Positions 8,788-18,260 of a stretch of DNA of 64,000 bases are shown piece by piece. The number at the start of each line of letters is the position of its first letter. Position 1 is the first letter of the stretch. The position numbers and the translations under genes were made by a program. This stretch comes from an uncultured Croceicoccus sp. (GTDB lineage Bacteria > Pseudomonadota > Alphaproteobacteria > Sphingomonadales > Sphingomonadaceae), in contig NZ_CANMCP010000001.1 in the NCBI RefSeq assembly GCF_947496385.1, positions 620,001 through 684,000 of the forward strand, written 5' to 3'. The notes beneath the pieces were generated by a model that was not told the origin of the DNA, ran no database searches, and saw only the letters and a list, made by a program, of their open reading frames with translations.

Positions 8788-9741
8788 TCAGTCCTCGCCG
8801 GGCGGGACGAAAATGCCGGGCTGCCGCAGTCCGTAGCGCAACAGGCCGAGCGCGGCATCGCTATCCTGAATTTCCCGTTCCAGCATATCGATGTCATTGC
8901 CGGCGATCACGATCAGGTCCGGGGCCTGCCGCTTGAGGTCGGCAATCACTTGCAACCAGCCGCGCATGGCGGCGCGATCGCGATTTTCGAGCATGTCGGT
9001 GACGATGCGTGCCGGTGGTTTCTGTGCATGCCAAGCCCGCGCGATCGGGGCATTCGGACCGGTAAAGAGCAGTTCGCGCCCGCTGATCATCCGGACATAG
9101 ATCATGCGGGTCGCGGCATCGAAGCCCGGCGCCGGGATCGACACGATGCCCGGTGCGATGGCGCTGGGCCGATCGTCGGGGAGCAGGTTCGGCATTTGCT
9201 CCTGCTCCGTGTCCGCCGGGATCTGCGCGCGCAACACGCGGGCCTGCGCTTCGCCCAGCCGCGCCCTGCGCAGCGTATGGAGACCCGATGCGTAGAACGG
9301 GCCGGTCCCGGTCAGGAGTATCGTGGAGGCCTGCTCTATCCGGCGGTCGAGCTCGGCCCGGCGGGTGGCGGAATATCCCTCGACATCCTGCGCGATGGCG
9401 GCGCGTTCGTCCATCGCGGCGTCGATGACGATCGCCGGCTGACGGGCATAGTTGATGGCGTATCCGATCGCGGCGACGTGTGGCGCGTGAAAGCCCGACC
9501 CCGCGACGAGCAGATTGCCCGGCTTGCGATCGACCGCGGTGACATAGGCGACAATGTCGGTGGGCGCAGGGCCGGGTACCGCCTGCGAAAGCTCGCGCAG
9601 GCGGGAAATGTCGATCCGGGGCGCCGGCCCATCGCCGTCCGCACGCCCGTCGAGCAGAAGATACCAGTACAATCCCAGGAACAGCGCGGCCACGACCCAG
9701 AACAGCCTGCGTGCCAAGCGTCTTTTCCGCCCAAAAGCCAT
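8788..9741 (-). CDS. Membrane-anchored MBL-fold-like protein lacking the metal ligands
   Basis: 317 residues with a single N-terminal membrane segment (about 13-30) after a basic start, so most of it should be periplasmic. The body follows the layout of metallo-beta-lactamase-fold lactonases ([28 protein letters not shown]), but every metal site is altered. The HxHxDH position reads [11 protein letters not shown] (144-154), the PGH motif reads PGF (205-207), the GD motif reads GPN (228-230), and the last PGHD-like motif reads AGND (280-283). It is therefore probably a non-catalytic relative. It is 36 bases downstream of murI and may be co-transcribed with it. Confidence 0.68.
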   Translation of the reverse strand: MAFGRKRRLARRLFWVVAALFLGLYWYLLLDGRADGDGPAPRIDISRLRELSQAVPGPAPTDIVAYVTAVDRKPGNLLVAGSGFHAPHVAAIGYAINYARQPAIVIDAAMDERAAIAQDVEGYSATRRAELDRRIEQASTILLTGTGPFYASGLHTLRRARLGEAQARVLRAQIPADTEQEQMPNLLPDDRPSAIAPGIVSIPAPGFDAATRMIYVRMISGRELLFTGPNAPIARAWHAQKPPARIVTDMLENRDRAAMRGWLQVIADLKRQAPDLIVIAGNDIDMLEREIQDSDAALGLLRYGLRQPGIFVPPGED

Positions 9742-9777
9742 TACGCGATGAACCCCGCCCCCATCATTCTTGCGCTT

Positions 9778-10614
9778 CTATGACAGAATTTCGAATTTCT
9801 CCAACCCGCGCATGCGCAAGGGCGGATAAAGACGGGCAAGATCGGCGTTCTCGCGCGTGAAAACCGCGGTGTCGGGCCGCGTTCGCGTCATCGGGTGAGC
9901 CTTGGTGAGAAACGCGATCCGCCGCGCGATGCCGTCCGCGCCATCCACCAGCGCGACATCCCCGCCGAATGCGGCGCGCAATTCGTCGCGCAGCAGCGGG
10001 AAATGCGTGCAGGCGAGCACCAGCGTGTCGATCGGCGCGGCCCCGCACATGTCCGCCATTTCGCGCATCCGGTTGGCGAGATTGACGATCACCGCCCCAT
10101 CGACCGGCGCGCCGCGCAATTTGCCTTCGGCGAGGCTCACAAGCTCGGGCGCGGCCAGCCGGATCAGCGTGCAGCCCTGCGCGAATTCCTGCTCCAGCCG
10201 GTCGACATAGCCCTGCCGGATCGTGGCCTCCGTCCCGATCAGCGCGATGGTGCCGGTCTTCGTCAGGGCGGCGGCAGGCTTGATCGCGGGCACCGTGCCC
10301 ACGATGGGGATGTTTAGAACGTCGCGCACCATGCCCAGCGCGATGGTGGAGGCGGTGTTGCACGCGATACAGGCGAGCCGGGGCCGGAACCGCTCCGCCA
10401 TGCGGCCGAGCAGCCCCGCCACCCGCGCCGCGATTTCGGCCTCGCTCTTCTCGCCATAGGGCAGCCCGCCATTGTCGGCGGCATAGATCACCGGCATGTC
10501 CGGCATTTCGCGGCGCAGCGCGTCCAGCACGGTGAGCCCGCCCACCCCTGAATCGAAGATCAGAACAGGTGCATCGCCGCGCATGTCGGGCGTCGGTAAG
10601 GGGGCGGTTGCCAT
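9778..10614 (-). CDS. murI: Glutamate racemase
   Basis: 278-residue cofactor-independent racemase that supplies D-glutamate for peptidoglycan. Both catalytic cysteines are present: Cys85 in ACNTAST and Cys202 in LACTHFPLL. The N-terminal FDSGVGGLTVL motif carries the conserved Asp-Ser pair. The start is ATG at 10614 and the gene is divergent from plsY, with a 111-base gap between them. Confidence 0.96.
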   Translation of the reverse strand: MATAPLPTPDMRGDAPVLIFDSGVGGLTVLDALRREMPDMPVIYAADNGGLPYGEKSEAEIAARVAGLLGRMAERFRPRLACIACNTASTIALGMVRDVLNIPIVGTVPAIKPAAALTKTGTIALIGTEATIRQGYVDRLEQEFAQGCTLIRLAAPELVSLAEGKLRGAPVDGAVIVNLANRMREMADMCGAAPIDTLVLACTHFPLLRDELRAAFGGDVALVDGADGIARRIAFLTKAHPMTRTRPDTAVFTRENADLARLYPPLRMRGLEKFEILS

Positions 10615-10725
10615 GGTGCCGCCCTATCGCCGCGCGGCTCACCTTTTGCAAGCCGGGCGCTTGAGCCTTGCCCGGGCAGCGCCTATGCGAAACGCGAACC
10701 GGCAGGGAGGCCCGTTGATACCATC

Positions 10726-11322
10726 ATGTCCGCACATGCAATTTTCGCGGCCGCATTCGGCTATCTGCTGGGCTCGATACCGTGGGGCATCGTGCTGACC
10801 CGCGTGACGGGGGCGGGGAACCTGCGCGAAATCGGATCGGGCAGCACGGGGGCCACGAATGTCCTGCGCACCGGGCGCAAGGGGCTGGCCGCGGCGACCT
10901 TGCTCCTCGATCTGTTGAAAGGGCTTTGCGCCGTGCTCATCGCGGGGGCGCTCTGGCCGGGGGCTGCGCCGTTGGCGGCCATCGGCGCGGTTGCGGGCCA
11001 TTGCTACCCGGTCTGGCTGCGGTTCAACGGCGGCAAGGGCGTTGCGACGATGATGGGCGTCGTCCTGGGCCTGGCATGGCCGCTGGGGCTGGTATTTGCA
11101 GTGGTGTGGCTCGGCCTGCTCGCGGTGCTGCGCATTTCTTCGGTCGCGGGGATGAGCGCGGCGATCTCCGCGCCGCTGGCCGCGTGGGCGCTCGGCTACT
11201 CCGAATTTATCGTCGCGGGTGTCGTGATGGCGGCGCTGGTGCTGTGGCGCCATCGCTCCAACATCGCCCGGTTGATGGCGGGTCAGGAACCGCGCGTCGG
11301 GGGCAAGGGCCCATCGCGGTGA
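10726..11322 (+). CDS. plsY: Glycerol-3-phosphate acyltransferase
   Basis: 198-residue inner-membrane enzyme that transfers an acyl group from acyl-phosphate to glycerol-3-phosphate, starting phospholipid synthesis. The three conserved loops are present: GSIPWG, GSGSTGATNVLR and GHCYPVWLRFNGGKGVAT, and the C-terminus carries RHRSNIARLMAGQEP. Five hydrophobic segments fit the known topology. Its stop overlaps the GTG start of dprA (GTGA), suggesting translational coupling. Confidence 0.96.
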   Translation: MSAHAIFAAAFGYLLGSIPWGIVLTRVTGAGNLREIGSGSTGATNVLRTGRKGLAAATLLLDLLKGLCAVLIAGALWPGAAPLAAIGAVAGHCYPVWLRFNGGKGVATMMGVVLGLAWPLGLVFAVVWLGLLAVLRISSVAGMSAAISAPLAAWALGYSEFIVAGVVMAALVLWRHRSNIARLMAGQEPRVGGKGPSR

Positions 11323-12452
11323 CGCAGGCGCCCGGCCATGGCCAGACCTTGCCGCAGGCGGAGGCTTTCGCGCGCATCCGGCTCCTGCGCTCTCCCAATG
11401 TCGGGCCGGTCACCTATCGCCAGCTGATGGCGCGGTTCGGCACAGCGCAGAGCGCGCTGGAGGCGATGCCCGATCTCGCGGCACGGGGCGGGGGCCGCTA
11501 TCGCGTGGCAGGCGCCGACCGGGTGTCTGCCGAAATCGACGCGGTGCGCGCGGCGGGCGCGAAATATCTGTTCGAGGATTCGCCGGCCTATCCAGCGCTT
11601 TTGCGGGAATTTCCGGGCGCACCGCCGATCCTGACCTATCGCGGCGATATCTCTTTTTTCGATCGTCCGGCGGTGGCCATTGTCGGGGCGCGCAATGCCT
11701 CTGCGGCGGCGATGCGCATGGCGTGGGAATTCGCCGCCGCGCTTGCCGGGCAGGGGCGGCTCGTGGTGTCGGGCCTTGCCCGCGGCATCGACGGGGCGGC
11801 GCACGAAGGGGCGCTGTCCGCGGCAAGCGGCGGCACCTGCGGGGTGATCGCGGGCGGGATCGACGTGGTCTACCCCTCGCAGCATTTCGATCTTCAGCAG
11901 CGCATCGCGAACGAGGGTATCCTCATCGCGGAACAGCCGCCGGGGGTCGAGCCGCAGGCGCGCCATTTCCCCTCCCGCAACCGGATCATCGCCGGGCTGT
12001 GCGCCGGAACGCTGGTGGTGGAGGCGGCGCCGCGCTCGGGCAGCCTGCTGACCGCGAGGCTGGCGGATGAGGCCGGTCGTCAGGTCATGGCGATCCCCGG
12101 TTCGCCGCGTGATGCACGGGCGCGCGGCTGCAATGAGCTTATCCGCGACGGCGCGGTTCTGGTGCAGGAACCGGACGATGTCGCCGAACTTCTCGACGGC
12201 TTTACCGGCAATCCGCGCTCCCATTTTCGGGAGGAAGCGCCCGAACCGTTCGTCCACGCCGCCACGGCCGAGAGCGAGGCGGACAGTGATCTCGACATCG
12301 CCGCCCTTTTGTCGAGCGCGCCCGTCAGCGTCGACGAGATCATCCGGTTGAGCGGCGCGAACACGCCCACGGTGCAGATGGCGCTCATCGAACTGGAGCT
12401 GGCCGGGCGGCTGACGCGCCATGCCGGCGGGCGGGTCAGCCTGACGTCATAG
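11319..12452 (+). CDS. dprA: DNA-processing protein DprA
   Basis: 377-residue protein that binds single-stranded DNA and loads RecA during natural transformation. The Rossmann-like core shows AIVGARNAS, VVSGLARGIDGAAHEGAL, GVIAGGIDVVYP, FPSRNRIIAG and PRSGSLLTARLA. An N-terminal SAM-like region precedes it, and a C-terminal winged-helix-like region ends the protein. The start GTG 11319 overlaps the plsY stop. DprA is widespread, so its presence does not by itself prove competence. Confidence 0.95.
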   Translation: MTQAPGHGQTLPQAEAFARIRLLRSPNVGPVTYRQLMARFGTAQSALEAMPDLAARGGGRYRVAGADRVSAEIDAVRAAGAKYLFEDSPAYPALLREFPGAPPILTYRGDISFFDRPAVAIVGARNASAAAMRMAWEFAAALAGQGRLVVSGLARGIDGAAHEGALSAASGGTCGVIAGGIDVVYPSQHFDLQQRIANEGILIAEQPPGVEPQARHFPSRNRIIAGLCAGTLVVEAAPRSGSLLTARLADEAGRQVMAIPGSPRDARARGCNELIRDGAVLVQEPDDVAELLDGFTGNPRSHFREEAPEPFVHAATAESEADSDLDIAALLSSAPVSVDEIIRLSGANTPTVQMALIELELAGRLTRHAGGRVSLTS

Positions 12453-12469
12453 AAACATCCCGCTTGACG

Positions 12470-12493
12470 ATGGGGCGCAAGCCTCCCCATTTT
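12470..12493 (+). terminator. Possible intrinsic terminator after dprA
   Basis: ATGGGG (12470-12475) pairs with CCCCAT (12485-12490), followed by TTT and then CG. The stem is short and the T-run weak, so this may be only partly effective. It separates dprA from topA. Confidence 0.45.
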
Positions 12494-12549
12494 CGTGCGC
12501 ATACACGTAAGGGGCTTGGCCGTACCGGCGCCCCGCAACAGGAAATTGC

Positions 12550-15144
12550 ATGCAACTCGTCATTGTCGAATCGCCCGCAAAGGCAAAAACCATCGAAAAA
12601 TACCTGGGCAAGGATTACAAGGTCCTCGCCAGCTACGGCCATGTCCGCGACCTTCCGCCCAAGGACGGCTCGGTAAAACCCGACGACGGTTTTGCCATGG
12701 ACTGGGAGCTTTACGGCGACAAGCAGAAGCAGATCCGCGCGATCACCGATCTCGCCAAGCAAGCCGACCGCCTCATCCTCGCGACTGACCCTGACCGCGA
12801 GGGGGAGGCTATTTCCTGGCATGTCAGGGAGTTGCTCGCCAAACGTAAGGCACTGCCGAAGGAAGTCGAGCGCGTAACCTTCAACGCGATCACGAAGCAG
12901 GCGGTGACCGACGCGATGAAGGCGCCGCGCGATCTCGACAGCGATCTGATCGACGCCTATCTCGCCCGGCGCGCATTGGATTACCTGTTCGGTTTCACGC
13001 TTTCGCCCGTGTTGTGGCGCAAGCTTCCGGGCGCGAAATCGGCCGGACGCGTGCAGTCGGTCGCCCTGCGCCTCATCGTAGAGCGCGAGCGCGAGATCGA
13101 GGCGTTCCGGCCCGACGAATACTGGCAGATCCTGGCCAGGATGGAGCAGGGCGGAACGCCGTTCGACGCGCGTCTCGTCCGGTTTGAAGGCAAGAAACTC
13201 GACAAGCTCACCCTCGGCGACGAGGGCAGCGCCATGCGCGCGAAGGCAGCGGTCGAGGCTGGCAATTTCACCGTCGAAGAGGTCGAGACCAAGCCGCAGA
13301 AGCGCCACCCCGCGCCGCCGTTCACGACCTCGACCCTGCAACAGGAAGCCGCGCGCAAGCTCGGCTATTCCGCGAGCCATACCATGCGGCTCGCGCAGGG
13401 GCTGTATGAACAGGGCGCCATCACCTATATGCGGACCGATGGCGTGCAAATGGATCACAGCGCCATCTCCGCCGCGCGCAAGGCGATAAGCGATCGTTAC
13501 GATGGTCACTATCTGCCTGAAACACCCCGGCATTATCAAACCAAGGCAAAGAACGCGCAGGAGGCCCACGAAGCGATCCGTCCCACCGACTTCACGAAGG
13601 ATCGCGCCGGTCAGGGCGACGCAGGCAAGCTGTACGACCTGATTTTCAAGCGCGCGATGGCGAGCCAGATGGCGTCGGCCTCGCTCGAACGCACGACCGT
13701 GACCCTGCGCGACGGGACCGGCAATTCCGAATTGCGCGCGACGGGGCAGGTGGTGAAATTTCCGGGCTTCCGCGCCGTTTATGAAGAAGGGCTCGACGTA
13801 AAGTCGGAGGACGAGGAATCGGGCCTGCTGCCCGCCATGAAATCGGGCGACAAGCCGGCGAAGAAGGGCGTGGAGGCCACGCAGCACTTCACCCAGCCGC
13901 CGCCGCGCTATTCCGAAGCCAGCCTGGTCAAACGGCTCGAGGAATTGGGCATCGGGCGCCCGTCGACCTATGCCGCGACGTTGCAGGTGCTGAAGGATCG
14001 CAATTACGTCCGGACCGAGAAAAATCGTTTTTTTGCAGAGGATTCAGGCCGGCTCCTGACATCGTTTCTGGAACGTTTCTTCACGCGCTATGTTGCCTAT
14101 GATTTCACCGCGGGGATGGAGGACGAGCTCGACGACGTGTCCGGCGGGCGCGCCGCGTGGAAGGCCGTACTCGAAGCGTTCTGGCGCGATTTCAAACCCA
14201 AGTCCGACGAGGTGATGGAGCAGCAGCCGAGCGAAATTACCGCCGAGCTGGACATTTTCCTCTCCGACTATCTCTTCCCGCCCAAGGATGACGGGAGCGA
14301 TCCGCGCACCTGCCCGCAATGCGGCGATGGCCGGCTTGCCCTGCGCGGCGGGCGCTTTGGCGCGTTCGTCGCCTGTTCCAACTATCCGGAGTGCAAGTTC
14401 ACGCGGCGGTTCGGGCAGCCCAATGCCGATGGCGACGAAGCGGCCGAAGATGGCGTGCTGGGTCAACATCCCGAAACGGGTGAGGATGTCGTGCGCAAGA
14501 CGGGCCGCTTTGGCCCCTATGTGCAGATGGGTGAGGGCAAGGAGGCGAGCCGCTCCTCCATCCCCAAGGATATTGGCGAACTCGATTTCGACATGGCGGT
14601 CAAGCTGCTCAGCCTGCCTCGGCTTGTCGGCATCCACCCCGAAACGGGCGAAGAAATTCGTGCGAGCATAGGGCGTTACGGGCCATACCTCGTCCATCAG
14701 GGCAAGTATGCGAAGCTTGCCGGAACGGCGGATGTGTTCGACACCGGCATGAATGCCGCGGTCACGCTCCTGGCCGAGGCAGCCGCGAACAAGGGCGGTC
14801 GCGGCCGCGCCAAGGCCGAGCCGATCAAGACCTTCAAGGAGCATCCGACCAGCGGCGGCGAGATGAAAGTCCTGCCCGGTCGGTATGGTCCGTATGTCAC
14901 TGACGGCACGACCAACGCCACCATTCCGCGCGACATGAAGCCGGAGGACGTGACCGAGGAGGATGCGATCCGGTTGATCGACGAGCGTGCGGCGAAGGCA
15001 CCGGCCAAAAAGAAGAAGGCCCCGGCAAAGAAGGCGGCGGCCAAGAAGCCCGCCGCCAAGAAAGCCGCCCCGAAGAAGGCCGCGACCAAGAAGGCGCCGG
15101 CCAAGAAGAAAGCCGCAGCAGCCAAGAGCGGCGAGGACGCATGA
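12550..15144 (+). CDS. topA: DNA topoisomerase I
   Basis: 864-residue type IA topoisomerase that relaxes negative supercoils. The N-terminal Toprim domain begins QLVIVESPAKAKTIEKYLG and continues to TDPDREGEA. The active-site Tyr293 lies in GAITYMRTDG. One four-Cys zinc module is visible (CPQCGDG with ACSNYPEC), followed by three metal-free repeats marked by GRFGPYV, GRYGPYL and GRYGPYV. Residues from about 814 form a Lys/Ala/Pro-rich tail resembling histone H1 tails. The start is ATG 12550, nine bases after AGGAAA. Confidence 0.97.
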   Translation: MQLVIVESPAKAKTIEKYLGKDYKVLASYGHVRDLPPKDGSVKPDDGFAMDWELYGDKQKQIRAITDLAKQADRLILATDPDREGEAISWHVRELLAKRKALPKEVERVTFNAITKQAVTDAMKAPRDLDSDLIDAYLARRALDYLFGFTLSPVLWRKLPGAKSAGRVQSVALRLIVEREREIEAFRPDEYWQILARMEQGGTPFDARLVRFEGKKLDKLTLGDEGSAMRAKAAVEAGNFTVEEVETKPQKRHPAPPFTTSTLQQEAARKLGYSASHTMRLAQGLYEQGAITYMRTDGVQMDHSAISAARKAISDRYDGHYLPETPRHYQTKAKNAQEAHEAIRPTDFTKDRAGQGDAGKLYDLIFKRAMASQMASASLERTTVTLRDGTGNSELRATGQVVKFPGFRAVYEEGLDVKSEDEESGLLPAMKSGDKPAKKGVEATQHFTQPPPRYSEASLVKRLEELGIGRPSTYAATLQVLKDRNYVRTEKNRFFAEDSGRLLTSFLERFFTRYVAYDFTAGMEDELDDVSGGRAAWKAVLEAFWRDFKPKSDEVMEQQPSEITAELDIFLSDYLFPPKDDGSDPRTCPQCGDGRLALRGGRFGAFVACSNYPECKFTRRFGQPNADGDEAAEDGVLGQHPETGEDVVRKTGRFGPYVQMGEGKEASRSSIPKDIGELDFDMAVKLLSLPRLVGIHPETGEEIRASIGRYGPYLVHQGKYAKLAGTADVFDTGMNAAVTLLAEAAANKGGRGRAKAEPIKTFKEHPTSGGEMKVLPGRYGPYVTDGTTNATIPRDMKPEDVTEEDAIRLIDERAAKAPAKKKKAPAKKAAAKKPAAKKAAPKKAATKKAPAKKKAAAAKSGEDA

Positions 15145-15199
15145 TGTGCGCCCCGGTCTGGACGAGGGAACCGGGCCGGGGCGGCGCCGTTTGAACCCC

Positions 15200-16651
15200 A
15201 TGCTGCAATCGCGAACCATTTCCGCCACCGAGACAACCGGTGGCGGCGAAAGCTCGCCCGATCGGTGGGACGGCTTGCCCATGCCGCGGCGGCTCGTCGC
15301 GATCGCGGCGGTGAGTTTCGGCGTTGCGGTGCTGGTCATCGACGGGAGCATCGCCAATGTTGCGCTGCCGACGCTGGCGCGCGAACTGAACGTGACCGAG
15401 GCGGCGGTGACGAATGTCATCACCCTGTATCAACTCGTCATGGTGATGGGCCTGCTCCCCTTTGCGAAGCTGGGCGACGGGATCGGGCATCGCCGCCTGT
15501 ATCAGATGGGGCAGGTCATCTTCTGCCTCGCCTCGGCCCTGTGCTATTTCGTGGACAGCTTCGCGATGTTGCTCATCCTGCGCGCGGGGCAGGCGCTGGG
15601 CGCGAGCATGGCGCTCGCGGTTTCGGTCGCGGTGTTGCGCCGGATCTACCCGCGCGCTTCGCTCGGCAGCGGGCTGGGCTTCAATTCCGTGGTCATCGCG
15701 ACCGCAGCGGCCATCGCGCCGACGCTGGGCGGGTTTATCGTGGCGGATCTCCCGTGGCAGCTGGTGTTCGTGGCGGCGGCGCCCTTTGCCGTGCTGTCAC
15801 TGCTGCTGGGCCGTGCGCTCCCCGAATCGCCGGTTCAGCCAAAAGGCAACGTGCGCGGCGACATCATCAGCGCATTGTGGAGCGCGGCCACGGTCGCCAT
15901 GCTCATCGGCGGAGTGCAGGTCTCGACCCATTCGGGCGACCTGCTCTACGGCCTTGCGATCATCGCGGCGGGCATCGTGTCGAGCGTCTTCCTGATCCGC
16001 CGCGAACGCGGGCGTCAGCGCCCGATCGTGCCGGTGGACATCATGGCGATCCCGTCGGTCGGGTTGAGCGCGCTCGCCGCGGTGGCGGTTTTCTGCTCCA
16101 GCGCGGTGCTCATCGTGTCGCTCCCGTTCCTGTTCGAGCAGGCGATGGGATATTCGCCGGACCAGGTGGGCTTGCTGCTGCTGCCCTATCCGCTGACGCT
16201 GCTGGTCATTTCACCGCTGGCGGGCTGGCTGTCGGACCGGGTCGCGTCGACGAAGCTGGGCGTGGCCGGGATGGCGGTGACGATCGTCGGGCTGCTGCTC
16301 ATGATTTTCATGCCGGAGCAGCCGGGATGGTTCGGGATTGCGTGGCGGCTGACGATCGTGGCGCTGGGTTTCGGGTTTTTCTTCGCCCCCAATTCCCGCC
16401 TCCTGATCGGGAGCACGCCGGAGGATCGTTCGGCCGCGGCGGGTGGTCTTTTGTCCACCGCGCGCCTGTTCGGGCAGACGACGGCGGCCGCGATGGTCGG
16501 CGTCATCCTGTCGCTGGGGCTGGGCCTCGGACCGATGCCGTTGATCGTCTCGGCGGTCCTGGCCCTGCTGGCCGCCGGGTGCAGCATGTTCCGCACCCGC
16601 ACCGTCGCATCGCAACATGGCCCCGTCACCGTGCAGGATGTCGGGGCCTGA
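15200..16651 (+). CDS. MFS transporter (DHA2-like drug exporter type)
   Basis: 483-residue major facilitator protein with a hydrophilic N-terminal tail of about 30 residues and at least 12, probably 14, membrane segments. VIDGSIANVALPTLARELN is the typical first-helix signature of DHA2 drug:proton antiporters, and LGDGIGHRRLYQMG is the MFS loop 2-3 motif. The substrate is unknown. The start is ATG 15200; an in-frame TTG at 15191 is possible. It ends three bases before the convergent era gene. Confidence 0.85.
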   Translation: MLQSRTISATETTGGGESSPDRWDGLPMPRRLVAIAAVSFGVAVLVIDGSIANVALPTLARELNVTEAAVTNVITLYQLVMVMGLLPFAKLGDGIGHRRLYQMGQVIFCLASALCYFVDSFAMLLILRAGQALGASMALAVSVAVLRRIYPRASLGSGLGFNSVVIATAAAIAPTLGGFIVADLPWQLVFVAAAPFAVLSLLLGRALPESPVQPKGNVRGDIISALWSAATVAMLIGGVQVSTHSGDLLYGLAIIAAGIVSSVFLIRRERGRQRPIVPVDIMAIPSVGLSALAAVAVFCSSAVLIVSLPFLFEQAMGYSPDQVGLLLLPYPLTLLVISPLAGWLSDRVASTKLGVAGMAVTIVGLLLMIFMPEQPGWFGIAWRLTIVALGFGFFFAPNSRLLIGSTPEDRSAAAGGLLSTARLFGQTTAAAMVGVILSLGLGLGPMPLIVSAVLALLAAGCSMFRTRTVASQHGPVTVQDVGA

Positions 16652-16654
16652 GGC

Positions 16655-17593
16655 TTATTTCACCCAGTCGAGGCCCATCGCCTCGTAATGTTCGCGATTT
16701 TCGTCCCAGCCTTCCTCGACCTTCACGTGGAGGAAAAGGTGCACCTTGTGTCCGAGCAGTTCCGCAAGCTCGGTCCGCGCGGCCTCGCCGATGGCCTTGA
16801 TCCGGGCGCCGCGCTTGCCCAGCACGATGGGACGCTGGCTTTCGCGTCCGACCACGATCTGCTGATGGATTTCGACCGAGCCGTCCTTGCGATGCTTGTA
16901 GGCTTCGGGCCGCACCGCGCTGTCATAGGGCAGTTCATCGTGCAATTGCCGGTAAAGCTGCTCGCGCGTGATTTCGGCGGCCAGCAACCGTTCGCTCGCA
17001 TCCGAAACCTGGTCCTCGGGGTAGTGCCACGGACCTTCGGGCATGAGCGCGGCCAGATGCGCCTTTAGCTCCGGCACACCGTCGCCGGTCAGCGCGGAAA
17101 TAAAGAACACCTCGTCGAAAAGCCCCCCATCGGCCAGCTCCTGCGCAAGCGCGAGCAACGGCTCCTTCGGCGAGGCATCGACCTTGTTGAGCGCGAGCAG
17201 CTTGCGCTCGGGCCGGTCCTTCAGGCTTTCGATGAGCGGCATCAGCTCGTGCCGCCGCTGCTTGACCGGGTCGATCAGCAGGACGATGGCATCGGCGGCA
17301 TGCGCGCCCTCCCACGCCGCGCTGACCATCGCGCGGTCGAGCCGGCGGCGCGGCGCGAAAATGCCGGGCGTATCGGCAAGGATGATCTGCGTATCGCCGT
17401 GAAGCGCAATGCCGAGCAGGCGCGCACGCGTCGTCTGCGCCTTGGCGCTCGTGATCGCGACCTTTTGCCCGACCAGCTGATTGACCAGCGTCGATTTGCC
17501 CGCGTTGGGCGGGCCGAGCACGGCGACCACCCCGCATTTCGTGCCATCGGAAGGCGTGTGTTCGGGCGGAAGATTTTCGTTCGTGTCAGCCAT
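16655..17593 (-). CDS. era: GTPase Era
   Basis: 312-residue GTPase that binds 16S rRNA and helps 30S maturation. The G1 motif is GPPNAGKS (27-34), G3 is ADTPGIF and G4 is NKVD. The C-terminal KH domain contains VLGKRGARIKAIGEAAR. The start MADTNENL overlaps the end of rnc by 8 bases, in the classic lepB-rnc-era order. Confidence 0.97.
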   Translation of the reverse strand: MADTNENLPPEHTPSDGTKCGVVAVLGPPNAGKSTLVNQLVGQKVAITSAKAQTTRARLLGIALHGDTQIILADTPGIFAPRRRLDRAMVSAAWEGAHAADAIVLLIDPVKQRRHELMPLIESLKDRPERKLLALNKVDASPKEPLLALAQELADGGLFDEVFFISALTGDGVPELKAHLAALMPEGPWHYPEDQVSDASERLLAAEITREQLYRQLHDELPYDSAVRPEAYKHRKDGSVEIHQQIVVGRESQRPIVLGKRGARIKAIGEAARTELAELLGHKVHLFLHVKVEEGWDENREHYEAMGLDWVK

Positions 17594-18260
17594 GTTGTTC
17601 CAAAAACCCAGCGGCGGCATTGGTTTCCGCCTGCTGCTTGCTGTCGCCCTTGCCGATCGCGTCGCCGACATTGTGGATCGTGACCCGCACGGTGAAATGT
17701 GCGGCGTGGTCGGGGCCGGATCGTTCGACCAGTTCGTATTCGGGCATGCGGCGCTGATTGCCCGCGGCCCATTCCTGAAGCGCGGATTTGGGATGCTTGC
17801 TGCGCCCGGCATGGCCATGCATCGCTTCCTGCCACCATCGGCGGACCATGGCGCTGGCCGTGTCGAAGCCTTGCGCCACGAAACAGGCGCCGATGACCGA
17901 TTCGGTCACATCGCCGAGGATATTGTCGCTCTCCCGCCCGCCATCGGCATTGGCCTGCTTGCCAAGGCGAATATGCGCGGGCAGGCCGACGCTGCGCGCG
18001 ACATGCGCACAGGTCCGACGGCTGACGAGCGCGTTCAGACGCTGCGAAAGCGTGCCCTCGGTATCGCCGTTCTGTTCATAGAGCCATTGCGCGATGGTCA
18101 GCCCCAGAACCCTGTCGCCCAGGAATTCGAGCCGTTGGTAATCGAGCGTTTCGCCGGTGCTGCCATGGGTGAACGCGGCGAGCCACAGGCGCGCATCGTC
18201 GGGTTTCGCGCCGGTGTTCCGCTCGATCCAGTCCCGCGTTTCGGGGGGAAGCGAAGGCAT
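17586..18260 (-). CDS. rnc: Ribonuclease III
   Basis: 224-residue double-strand-specific endoribonuclease for rRNA and mRNA processing. The catalytic signature is LEFLGDRVLGL, with the distal acidic GDVTESVIGA. A double-stranded-RNA-binding domain follows, from about residue 150 (PKSALQEWA to the C-terminal KQQAETNAAAGFLEQ). The start ATG 18260 overlaps the lepB stop (TGATG); a longer start at 18287 would read into lepB and is less likely. Confidence 0.96.
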   Translation of the reverse strand: MPSLPPETRDWIERNTGAKPDDARLWLAAFTHGSTGETLDYQRLEFLGDRVLGLTIAQWLYEQNGDTEGTLSQRLNALVSRRTCAHVARSVGLPAHIRLGKQANADGGRESDNILGDVTESVIGACFVAQGFDTASAMVRRWWQEAMHGHAGRSKHPKSALQEWAAGNQRRMPEYELVERSGPDHAAHFTVRVTIHNVGDAIGKGDSKQQAETNAAAGFLEQHG

